DNA of 43,170 nucleotides from an uncultured Clostridia bacterium (GTDB lineage Bacteria > Bacillota > Clostridia > Christensenellales > Borkfalkiaceae), in NCBI GenBank assembly GCA_947587775.1, contig CANPYD010000001.1:1-43170 (forward strand). Direction: 5' to 3'. The first letter of the stretch is position 1, and every line of letters starts with the position of its first letter. Positions 32,320 through 39,577 of the stretch are shown here, one piece after another. Made by a program: the position numbers and the translations under genes. The notes beneath the pieces were generated by a model. It was not told the DNA's origin, made no database searches, and saw nothing but the letters and a program-made list of their open reading frames with translations.

Positions 32320-34506
32320 ATGAAACGTGTCTTAAAAGGATTCCTGATCGCGGCGGGCATTCTGCTCGTTCTGATGCTCGCTCTTCTCCTCTATTATTTC
32401 GGCGTCACTGCCAATGTACGGCTCGACAGAAACAAACTCGCCCTCTCCACCGCCTGTATCCGCCTGTATGACGGGAACGGCGAACAGATCGAGGGCGCGA
32501 AACGGAAAAGCGTTGCGCTTTCCGAACTCCCCGCCCATGTGCCGCAAGCGTTCATTGCCGTCGAAGATAAACGGTTTTACAGCCATCACGGACTCGATTA
32601 CAGGCGGATCGCCGGGGCGACGCTCAAAAACATCAAGACGTTTTCCTTCCGCGAGGGCGCTTCCACGATCTCCCAGCAATTGATCAAAAACACCCACCTT
32701 TCGAGCGAAAAGACGATCACGAGAAAACTCAGAGAGTTCAAGCTGACAAGACAGCTCGAAAAAAGATATTCGAAGGATGAGATCGTCGAGCTTTATCTCA
32801 ATTCCATCTACTTCGGGCACGACATCTTCGGGATCGGAAACGCTTCGGAGTTTTATTTCGGCAAGGAAGCGGAACAGCTCTCCCCTGCCGAAAGCGCCAT
32901 GCTTGCCGCCCTCGTACGCTCTCCGAACCGCTACTCCCCCTTCCGCAACGCCGAGGCGTGCAAAAAACGCCGCGATTTTGTCTTATCTCTGATGAAAGAA
33001 CAGGGCTATCTTCCCGACTCCGTCTATGAAGAGGCGAAAACCGTCTCCCTGCCCCTGACCCCCTCCCGCAGAGAACATGCGGACAGCTATCTTTCGGTCG
33101 TTTTCGACGAACTTTCAGAACTCCTTCCCGACGCGGAGACGGGAACTTTCGGCACGATCTCCGTCTATACCTTTCTCGATCCTTCCCTGCAACAAAAGCT
33201 CGAAGAGACGGAAGCCGATTCCGACGTCTGCGTCCTTGTGCGGGATAACCTTACGGACGGGATCAAGGCGCTCTATTCCACCTGCGGCACGCCGAAACGG
33301 CTTCCCGCGTCCACATTGAAACCCCTTTTGGTGTACGCTCCCGCCATCGAAGAGGATATCATCTCCCCCGCGACGCCCATTCTCGACGAAAAAACGGACT
33401 TCGGCGGATATTCTCCCGACGACGCGGGCGGAGCGAGCGGAACATATATGAGCGCGAGATATGCGCTCGCCCACAGTGTCAATATCCCCGCCGTCAGGAT
33501 TTTGAACAGTCTCGGATGCGACAGAGCGGCGGGTTATCTCGAAAAGATGGGACTTCCGATCGAACGGGACGACCGTTCCCTTGCGCTGGCCTTGGGGGGC
33601 ATGAGAGAAGGATTTGCGCTGCCCGCCCTTTCGGACGGCTTTGCAACCCTCGCAAAAGGCGGAAGCTATGCCCCCTCTTCGACGATCTCCCGCATCGAGG
33701 ACGGCAAAGGCAGAATTCTCTACGAACACAAGCCGCAGGGCACGCGCGTCTTTTCGGAAGAGACGAGCTATCTCGTGAACGACATGCTCAAGACGGCGGT
33801 CAAGGAAGGAACGGCGAAAAAACTGCGTTCTCTTCCCTATGACGTCTGTGCAAAGACGGGGACCGCCGAGGGAAAATACGGAAACACGGACGCTTACACG
33901 ATCGCCTACACGACGGCGGACACCGTGGCGGTGTGGATGGGCAACAGAGACAATACGCCCGTCAGCGTTTCGGGCGGCGGAAGACCCGCAAATATTGCCT
34001 TTCACGTTCTTTACAACCTCTACAAAGACGGATCGCCGCAGAATTTTTCCATGTGCGAAGGGATCGAGGAAGTGAAGATCGACATGCAGGAATATGAAAA
34101 GAATCACCGCATCTGCCTCTCGGATCCCCTTTCCCCGCTCTGCACCGACAGAAAGGAGCTCTTCAAAAAAAGCGCGCTCCCCTTGGAAAAGAGCACACGC
34201 TATTCCTCTCCCCAAATCGATATGCCGACGATTTCCATCAAAAATGGAGCCGTAAACATAGTACTATGTCAGACAGAATACTATGATTACATCGTAAAAA
34301 GAGAAAATCGTGGCACAATTACCACGATTTATCAGGGAAAATATCAAAAATATATCTGCGACAATTCCGTCCGTGCAGGGGAAAGTTACCGTTACAGCGT
34401 GACGCCGGTCTTTCACGGACACGAAGGTGAAACGGTCTATCTTTCTCCCGTTTACGTCGGAAACGAAACTTCCCTGCCCGAAAATTGGTGGGAAGATCAG
34501 AGCTGA
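32320..34506 (+). CDS. Class A penicillin-binding protein (PBP1A-like, glycosyltransferase and transpeptidase)
   Basis: 728 residues from ATG 32320. One membrane anchor (about 8-28). Glycosyltransferase family 51 domain: EDKRFYSHHG with the catalytic Glu82, GASTISQQLIKN and ELYLNSIYFG. Transpeptidase: STLK (Ser331), SVN (Ser386) and KTGT (Lys512). The C-terminal part from about residue 640 is a separate, AT-richer extension encoded partly by a palindromic repeat. No ribosome site precedes the ATG; a weak CATACT seven bases upstream might be a -10 element. An open frame starting at 32146 extends across the sir2 promoter and is rejected. The 3' end overlaps the convergent thiI by ten bases. Confidence 0.93.
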   Translation: MKRVLKGFLIAAGILLVLMLALLLYYFGVTANVRLDRNKLALSTACIRLYDGNGEQIEGAKRKSVALSELPAHVPQAFIAVEDKRFYSHHGLDYRRIAGATLKNIKTFSFREGASTISQQLIKNTHLSSEKTITRKLREFKLTRQLEKRYSKDEIVELYLNSIYFGHDIFGIGNASEFYFGKEAEQLSPAESAMLAALVRSPNRYSPFRNAEACKKRRDFVLSLMKEQGYLPDSVYEEAKTVSLPLTPSRREHADSYLSVVFDELSELLPDAETGTFGTISVYTFLDPSLQQKLEETEADSDVCVLVRDNLTDGIKALYSTCGTPKRLPASTLKPLLVYAPAIEEDIISPATPILDEKTDFGGYSPDDAGGASGTYMSARYALAHSVNIPAVRILNSLGCDRAAGYLEKMGLPIERDDRSLALALGGMREGFALPALSDGFATLAKGGSYAPSSTISRIEDGKGRILYEHKPQGTRVFSEETSYLVNDMLKTAVKEGTAKKLRSLPYDVCAKTGTAEGKYGNTDAYTIAYTTADTVAVWMGNRDNTPVSVSGGGRPANIAFHVLYNLYKDGSPQNFSMCEGIEEVKIDMQEYEKNHRICLSDPLSPLCTDRKELFKKSALPLEKSTRYSSPQIDMPTISIKNGAVNIVLCQTEYYDYIVKRENRGTITTIYQGKYQKYICDNSVRAGESYRYSVTPVFHGHEGETVYLSPVYVGNETSLPENWWEDQS
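34257..34330. repeat. Dispersed AT-rich palindromic repeat, copy B (inside the class A PBP gene)
   Basis: Begins with the perfect palindrome CATAGTACTATG (34257-34268) and continues TCAGACA, giving the 16-base inverse match to copy A. Further on, AAATCGTGG (34305-34313) and CCACGATTT (34322-34330) form a 9-bp hairpin with an eight-base loop. The stretch is clearly richer in A+T than the rest of the gene but keeps the frame open. Confidence 0.55.
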
Positions 34507-35648
34507 ATGACCTCGCGCGTGGAAAGAGCTTCCTCTACGAGCGCGTCGATGTCGAGCTTTTTCTCCTCTTCCTCAATATAGGAAAGCGAAGGCCTGATCG
34601 CGGGAAAGTCGGGCAAAAAGACGGTACAGCAATCCTCATAGGGCAAAACGGAGATCTCATACGTGCCGATTTTTTTCGCGACGGCGATGATATCCTCTTT
34701 GTCAAAGCCGATCAAGGGCCGAAGGACGGGAAGCGAAACGACGGCGTTCGAGGATGTAAGCCCCTCTAAGGTCTGGCTTGCGACCTGTCCCAAACTTTCT
34801 CCCGTCACGAGGCATTTCGCCCCCTCCCGCCCCGCGATCTTCTCGGCAATACGGAACATGAACCGCCTCAAAAGAGTCACATTGAGCTCTGCGGCGCATT
34901 TTTTGTGGATCTCTTCCTGAATATGCGTCACGCTTACCGCGGTGATACGGTGGACGAGCGTATATTCCGAAAGGATCTTCGCCAGAGATACGACCTTCTC
35001 CTTTGCACCCTCGTTGGTATAGGGATAGCTATGAAAATGCAGCGCTTCCACGGTGAGCCCGCGCTTCGCCATCATATAGCCCGCCACGGGAGAGTCGATC
35101 CCGCCAGAAATGAGAAGCAGTCCCTTCCCCGCGGTGGAAACGGGCATTCCGTGCAACCCGTCCTCAAAGGAGCCGAACACGAGCGCTTTTCCCCCTTCGC
35201 GGATATCGATGTAGACGGTATGCTCGGGCGTATGGACGTCCACGCGGAGGGCATGATTTTCGCCGAGAAGCCTTCCGCCGATCTCGGCGCTGATCTCCAT
35301 GGACGTGAGAGGATAATGCTTATCGCCGCGATGGGTCTGCACTTTGAAGGAGCCGCTCTCGGGCGCGACGAGCTTTGCAGCTTCGAAAATACTCTCTACG
35401 TCGTTTGCGACGAGAAGTCCCGCCGAATAGGAATGAACCCCAAAGACGCGGGACACACGGCGCATGATCTCGTCGGACTTTTCCTCGTCGAATGCAGCGA
35501 CAAGATATCTGCCGCTCGTGCGGCGGAGTTCGTGGCGAAGGCCTTTGAGCGCGCGTTCCAGATTCGTGGAGAAAACGCGCTCGAAATACCCGCGGTTTTT
35601 GCCTTTCAGATGGATCTCCGCATAGCGGATAATGACGACTTTTTCCAT
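34497..35648 (-). CDS. thiI: tRNA uracil 4-sulfurtransferase ThiI
   Basis: 383 residues: an N-terminal ferredoxin-like/THUMP part (to about 165), then the PP-loop LLISGGIDSPVAGYMMAKRG and the conserved PYEDCCTVFLP near the C terminus. It lacks the rhodanese domain of the E. coli enzyme, the form that works with a dedicated cysteine desulfurase, and that partner is encoded directly upstream with a one-base overlap (TAATG). It makes s4U8 in tRNA and may supply sulfur for thiamine. Confidence 0.95.
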   Translation of the reverse strand: MEKVVIIRYAEIHLKGKNRGYFERVFSTNLERALKGLRHELRRTSGRYLVAAFDEEKSDEIMRRVSRVFGVHSYSAGLLVANDVESIFEAAKLVAPESGSFKVQTHRGDKHYPLTSMEISAEIGGRLLGENHALRVDVHTPEHTVYIDIREGGKALVFGSFEDGLHGMPVSTAGKGLLLISGGIDSPVAGYMMAKRGLTVEALHFHSYPYTNEGAKEKVVSLAKILSEYTLVHRITAVSVTHIQEEIHKKCAAELNVTLLRRFMFRIAEKIAGREGAKCLVTGESLGQVASQTLEGLTSSNAVVSLPVLRPLIGFDKEDIIAVAKKIGTYEISVLPYEDCCTVFLPDFPAIRPSLSYIEEEEKKLDIDALVEEALSTREVIQL

Positions 35649-36769
35649 TAAAATGTATTCCTTATATATTCCTTTGCTGTTTTATTCAAAATGTTTGCCG
35701 CTTCCGTGATCTCGCCTTCCGTCGTCTCGGGTGAAAAACTCAGGCGCAGAACGCCGTCGAGGATGCTTTGCGGATAGCCGCAGGCGGTCATCACGCGGCT
35801 GAACCTGTTCTTTGAGGAACAAGCGCTGCCCGTCCCGACGCAGAGCCCTCTGTCCCACAGCATACGCTGCAGAACCTCTCCGCGCATTCCCGCGGCAGAG
35901 ACGGTGAGAATGTACGGCGAACCATCTTTGGGCGAAATTCGGGTAAAAATATCCCCTTGCAGAAGCGAAAAGAGCTTTTCCCGCAGCGAACGAAGGCGCT
36001 CGGCGTCCTCTTTGAGGGTGCGGAATTTCTTCTCGGCAGCGTAGGCAAAGACCGCAATGCCGAAGGTATTCTCCGTGCCGCTTCTCGCTCCACCTTCCTG
36101 TCCGCCTCCGTAAATATAGGGGTTGAGGGCGAGCCCCTTGCGCTTGAAGAGCGCCCCCGTTCCCTTGAGCCCGCCGATCTTATGGGCACTCACCGAATAG
36201 AGATCGATCTCCGTCGGGAGCACAAAATTCAATTTGCCGTACGCCTGCACGCCGTCGCTCATGAAGAGCGTGCGGGGATTTTTCTTTTTGACCGCTTTTG
36301 CGATCGCCGCGACGTCGTTCACGGCGCCCGTCTCGTTATTCACATGGATGACGCTCACAAGGCTCGTCTTCTCATCAACGAGGGACAAAAGTGCATCGAT
36401 ATCCACGCTTCCGTCCCCTTTTACGGGCGCAAACCGCGGTTCGACGCCGCGGTTTTTGAGCTCCGTGCACGCGGAAAAGACTGCCGCATGCTCTCCTTGG
36501 GTCGTGACAACGTTGCCCCGCTTCCCGCCGCAAAAGATCGCCTGATTATCCGATTCACTCCCGCAGGAAGTAAAGATCAGGTCATATCTGTCCTTCCCGC
36601 CGACCGTTCCGAGGAGCTCCTCCCGCATTTTTTCAAGTTTTTTGGAGACGGAAAATCCCCCGCCGTATTTTGCGGAGGGGTTGAAATACAGTTCGGTCGT
36701 AAATTCGGCCGCACGCGCCAGCGCATCGGAATCCGGGCGAGTCGTGGCGGCATTATCGAAATAGATCAT
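35648..36769 (-). CDS. Cysteine desulfurase, NifS/IscS family (ThiI partner)
   Basis: 373 residues, PLP enzyme that frees sulfur from cysteine. YFDNAATTRPD opens the protein; His94 (QGEHAA) stacks on PLP, Lys197 in SAHKIGGLKGTG binds it, and Cys317 in GTGSACSSKNR carries the persulfide. Context next to thiI fits the NifZ-type desulfurase of Firmicutes. It overlaps the upstream membrane-protein gene by ATGA. Confidence 0.94.
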   Translation of the reverse strand: MIYFDNAATTRPDSDALARAAEFTTELYFNPSAKYGGGFSVSKKLEKMREELLGTVGGKDRYDLIFTSCGSESDNQAIFCGGKRGNVVTTQGEHAAVFSACTELKNRGVEPRFAPVKGDGSVDIDALLSLVDEKTSLVSVIHVNNETGAVNDVAAIAKAVKKKNPRTLFMSDGVQAYGKLNFVLPTEIDLYSVSAHKIGGLKGTGALFKRKGLALNPYIYGGGQEGGARSGTENTFGIAVFAYAAEKKFRTLKEDAERLRSLREKLFSLLQGDIFTRISPKDGSPYILTVSAAGMRGEVLQRMLWDRGLCVGTGSACSSKNRFSRVMTACGYPQSILDGVLRLSFSPETTEGEITEAANILNKTAKEYIRNTF

Positions 36770-37368
36770 TCTCTTTCCAGCTTTCTGACGCCCGCGGTCT
36801 TCACGATGTATTCGAGAAGCTCACGGCGGCATTCAATGACATACAACGTCTTCTGAATGGGACCCGAGACGAGAAGATAGATGAACTCTTTCTCGGCAGC
36901 GGGAGATTTATTCGGCGTAAGATATTTTGCCTTTTGCCCCTGTACACCGCGCAGGGTATCGGCAAAGGAAGGCTTCTCGACCCAGCCGATTTTAAGGATA
37001 TTGTCGGCGGTGATCGTCGTGAGATATTTCCGCGATTTTCCGTTATACACCTTCGTCACGCGGAGCTCATCCTCCACGAAAACATAATCGAAACTCACAT
37101 TGAAGCGGCGCTTGATGAACCAAAAGAGCGTCCCTCCGCCCACAAGCATCAGAATGGGCAAGATCCAGGTCAGAATGCTGAATACTTTACCGAGAGTCGT
37201 GATCTCATTGCTTTCCAAAATCGACGGGATCGTGGACGTCGAAAAAAAGGCAATGATCCCCGCGATAGAATAAAAGATGATCGAAAAAACAAGGAAAACG
37301 GTATAAAACCGCCTCTCTACACTCGCGCGCGTACTTGTTGCGCTCTCCTCATGCAGCATTTCGAGCAT
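36766..37368 (-). CDS. Uncharacterised two-span membrane protein
   Basis: 200 residues, no family recognised. Helices at about 21-42 and 62-85 are followed by a strand-rich domain (FDYVFVEDELRVTKVYNGKS, later FIYLLVSGPIQKTLYVIECR) that resembles the PH-like domains of other small membrane proteins. AGGAGG lies ten bases before the ATG. It is first in an operon with the desulfurase and thiI genes. Its plan is similar to the genes at 20886 and 37567, though I see no close sequence identity. Confidence 0.75.
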   Translation of the reverse strand: MLEMLHEESATSTRASVERRFYTVFLVFSIIFYSIAGIIAFFSTSTIPSILESNEITTLGKVFSILTWILPILMLVGGGTLFWFIKRRFNVSFDYVFVEDELRVTKVYNGKSRKYLTTITADNILKIGWVEKPSFADTLRGVQGQKAKYLTPNKSPAAEKEFIYLLVSGPIQKTLYVIECRRELLEYIVKTAGVRKLERE

Positions 37369-37412
37369 CGGCCATGTTCCTCCTCTTCCGTCGTCTCCGC
37401 CGCGTCTATACG

Positions 37413-37441
37413 ATTATATCATACGGAACTTGTCCCGTCAA
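37413..37441 (-). promoter_or_regulatory. Promoter of the two-span protein-nifS-thiI operon
   Basis: TTGACG (37441-37436), 17 bases, TATAAT (37418-37413). The leader is about 40 bases and contains AGGAGG. A palindrome AGATATTtcAATATCT at 37458-37473 lies about 17 bases upstream of the -35 box and could be an operator. Confidence 0.88.
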
Positions 37442-37488
37442 GCGTTCACGGAGCCGAGATATTTCAATATCTTTCAAAGTAATGCTAT

Positions 37489-37525
37489 ATTATGTGTGGC
37501 ATAGTACTTCACAAATCGTCAAAAA
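37489..37525 (+). repeat. Dispersed AT-rich palindromic repeat, copy C (intergenic)
   Basis: ATTATGTGTGGCATAGTACT followed by three bases and CAAATCGT, matching copy A in the same order and spacing. It lies between a terminator and the promoter region of the 37368 operon. Confidence 0.6.
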
Positions 37526-37565
37526 AACAAAATTTCTATGAAAATCGGCGGCATTTCGCCGCCGA
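37521..37565 (-). terminator. Terminator after the thioesterase operon
   Basis: On the minus strand the stem TCGGCGGC / GCCGCCGA (37565-37545, five-base loop) begins one base after the last stop codon and is followed by TTTTCATAGAAATTTTG and a T7 run. Confidence 0.8.
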
Positions 37566-37566
37566 A

Positions 37567-38034
37567 TCAAGGGATATCCATCTCGTCGATCCGAGGATAA
37601 AAGGACGCGATCTCCTCGGGCGTAAACTGCTCTTCATACCGCTTGGCAAACATAACGCGGCGGTAAAAGGTAAACTTATCTCTCGAATCCTGCGTCTCGA
37701 ACGTGCAGACGAACTTACTCCTCGTCGCCTTGACGTCCACACAGCCCCTTTTGACGTCGTAAGTATAGGTCTTCCGCTTCGTGATGACGTGCACGACTTT
37801 ATCCGTCGTCTCGAATCCGATCGCCGCCCCCATGGAAATGCGAAGCGCATAAATTGCGTAAACGGTGAGATAGACAACAAAGACCGCGGGTGCGATGATC
37901 CAGAATGCCATCGCCTTCATAAACGCGAAGACAAGGCAGATCATGATGACGGGGATCGCCACAATACTGAAAAGGACAAAAAACTTTTTCCAGATCCTGA
38001 CATAATGCAAGATCGCAGGTTTCTCCCTTCTCAT
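37567..38034 (-). CDS. Uncharacterised small two-span membrane protein
   Basis: 155 residues from ATG 38034, which shares ATGA with the thioesterase stop. Basic N terminus, helices at about 17-38 and 42-66, then a strand-rich domain (KVVHVITKRKTYTYDVKRGC, DKFTFYRRVMFAKRYEEQFT). Proteins of this plan are often annotated as YcxB-like; I cannot confirm that. A longer frame to 38445 is antisense noise through the thioesterase gene. Its position suggests a link with membrane lipid or envelope state. Confidence 0.78.
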   Translation of the reverse strand: MRREKPAILHYVRIWKKFFVLFSIVAIPVIMICLVFAFMKAMAFWIIAPAVFVVYLTVYAIYALRISMGAAIGFETTDKVVHVITKRKTYTYDVKRGCVDVKATRSKFVCTFETQDSRDKFTFYRRVMFAKRYEEQFTPEEIASFYPRIDEMDIP

Positions 38035-38774
38035 ACTTCGTCCCCCGCAAAATCCACGCGGAACTGCGTCAAAAGTTCCCCGTCCGATCTCGCCTCGCAG
38101 ATGGTGTATCCGTCGAAATCCTGCCGCAAAAGCACAAGCTCCCTGCCCTCTTTTGCCTGTTTCGAATAGGAGATCTGAAAGGAACGGATCCGCCGCGCGG
38201 CGAGCTCTTCCATCGAGAAGCAATCGGTGAAGAAGTCGAGATAGCGGGTGTTGTTGGCGTGCAAATAGTGATCGCAATGGCTTTGGTTGACCCGCATACG
38301 ATACATTTCTTTCCCGTCCGTCAGTTTTCCGATCTTCCAGCTTGGAACTTCCACCGTCTTCTCGTTCCTGTAAGGGCAATTCGTATGAACGTCGCCCATG
38401 CGTTCGGGAGGAAGGAGTGCAAAGGTATTGAGATCGACAAGGCACCAGCGGGAAGCGAGCGCGGCGACCTCTTCTTCACCCGAAAGCACGCGGTAATCGC
38501 GCTCAAAGATCGTATGGCGGGGCGGAAGCGGCCACGTCTCTACGGTGATCTTTTCGCCCAGCCGCACGGGACGGTGCAACTCACAATAGGTGTTCACAAC
38601 CAAAAAACCGAATTTCAGAGGTCTTAAATCGTCATAGCCGAAGCCGAGCTCGTCCGCACTGCGGCAGGCGGACTCCTGAACGAGCGCAAGGAGCGCCGTA
38701 AGCGTCAATTCGTCCTTGAAATCAAAGTCCGAATAGCGCAACTCATATGTTTTTCTGTTGCAATAGCCTTCCAT
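38031..38774 (-). CDS. Acyl-ACP thioesterase
   Basis: 247 residues with two hotdog halves. The first begins YELRYSDFDFKDELTLTALL and the second contains DHYLHANNTRYLDFFTDCF, the conserved NNxxYLxF-type active region of bacterial acyl-ACP thioesterases (plant FatA/FatB relatives). It releases free fatty acids from ACP and so tunes membrane lipid supply. The ATG is eight bases after TATAAT with no ribosome site, so the mRNA is predicted to be leaderless. Confidence 0.92.
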   Translation of the reverse strand: MEGYCNRKTYELRYSDFDFKDELTLTALLALVQESACRSADELGFGYDDLRPLKFGFLVVNTYCELHRPVRLGEKITVETWPLPPRHTIFERDYRVLSGEEEVAALASRWCLVDLNTFALLPPERMGDVHTNCPYRNEKTVEVPSWKIGKLTDGKEMYRMRVNQSHCDHYLHANNTRYLDFFTDCFSMEELAARRIRSFQISYSKQAKEGRELVLLRQDFDGYTICEARSDGELLTQFRVDFAGDEV

Positions 38775-38782
38775 ATTGCGGA

Positions 38783-38811
38783 ATTATACCACAATACTAT
38801 GAAGATGTCAA
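38783..38811 (-). promoter_or_regulatory. Promoter of the acyl-ACP thioesterase gene, leaderless arrangement
   Basis: TTGACA (38811-38806), 17 bases, TATAAT (38788-38783), both perfect. TCCGCAAT follows, then ATG, the same eight-base distance as at sir2. The -35 box is only seven bases from the end of the upstream amidase gene. Confidence 0.92.
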
Positions 38812-38817
38812 ATGAAA

Positions 38818-39519
38818 TTATGCCGTCGCGGTTGTGAGAAACGCGACGCTCCCCTTCAGGATCGCAGCGGCGATCTTTTTCTGGTAATCCTCCGTCACGA
38901 GCAGCGCCTCGTCCTCGGGATTGGACAAAAATCCGCACTCCACAATGACAGAGGGATAATCGCTGCAATTCAGGACAAAATAATCCCCTTTGAGCGCATC
39001 CGTTTTCTTGACGCACTCGGGCATCTCGTTGAGGGAAGCCTGAATGTCGCACGCGAGAAGGCGGGAACGCTCCGAGCTTTCGCGGAAGAACACCTGCGCG
39101 CCGCGGCGGGAACGCAGGGAAAAGAAATTCTGGTGCACCGAGATGACGAGCGCGGGAACGCTCTCACGGATCACTTCCGCGCGCCTCATCATATCCCGCT
39201 TTTTGTAGCCGCTCGTCGCCATGCCGTACAGTCCCGCCTCGGTCGGACGGGTCTGGATGACATAAAACCCCGCTTCCTCAAAGGCGTCCTGCAAAATACG
39301 GGAGAGAGATAGGTTGATGTCGCTCTCCTTTGTGCCCGTTTCAACGCCGACGACGCCCCCGTCGATCCCCCCGTGCCCCGCGTCAATGACAACGATGAGG
39401 CGGCTCGTTTCGGAAGCCGTGCGGGAGAGCGCAAAAAAGCAAATGCAGAAGGTAAAGGCGACCGCCGTGAGGATGGCGCAAAATCCGAATACCACCCGAT
39501 GGCGATAAAAAAAATTCAT
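38818..39519 (-). CDS. N-acetylmuramoyl-L-alanine amidase (Amidase_3, CwlD-like)
   Basis: 233 residues from ATG 39519. One N-terminal membrane helix (about 10-32), then a zinc amidase domain: DAGHGGIDGG with His49, KESDIN with Glu65, SVHQN with His129, and IVECGFLSNPEDE with the catalytic Glu194. It cuts the amide between MurNAc and the stem peptide. The single-helix plus CGFLSN form resembles CwlD, which makes muramic lactam in spore cortex, so sporulation is possible but not proved. The start codon lies in a perfect palindrome and lacks a ribosome site. Confidence 0.88.
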   Translation of the reverse strand: MNFFYRHRVVFGFCAILTAVAFTFCICFFALSRTASETSRLIVVIDAGHGGIDGGVVGVETGTKESDINLSLSRILQDAFEEAGFYVIQTRPTEAGLYGMATSGYKKRDMMRRAEVIRESVPALVISVHQNFFSLRSRRGAQVFFRESSERSRLLACDIQASLNEMPECVKKTDALKGDYFVLNCSDYPSVIVECGFLSNPEDEALLVTEDYQKKIAAAILKGSVAFLTTATA

Positions 39520-39535
39520 ACAGTATCGTATGAAT
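39514..39535. repeat. Perfect inverted repeat over the amidase start codon
   Basis: Arms ATTCATAC (39514-39521) and GTATGAAT (39528-39535) around AGTATC. The ATG of the amidase (39519-39517) is inside one arm, so the mRNA could hide its own start in a hairpin, or a protein could bind the DNA. Confidence 0.6.
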
Positions 39536-39577
39536 TTCTTTATCAGTTTAGAATCGCCGCTTCCCCAAACGCATACG

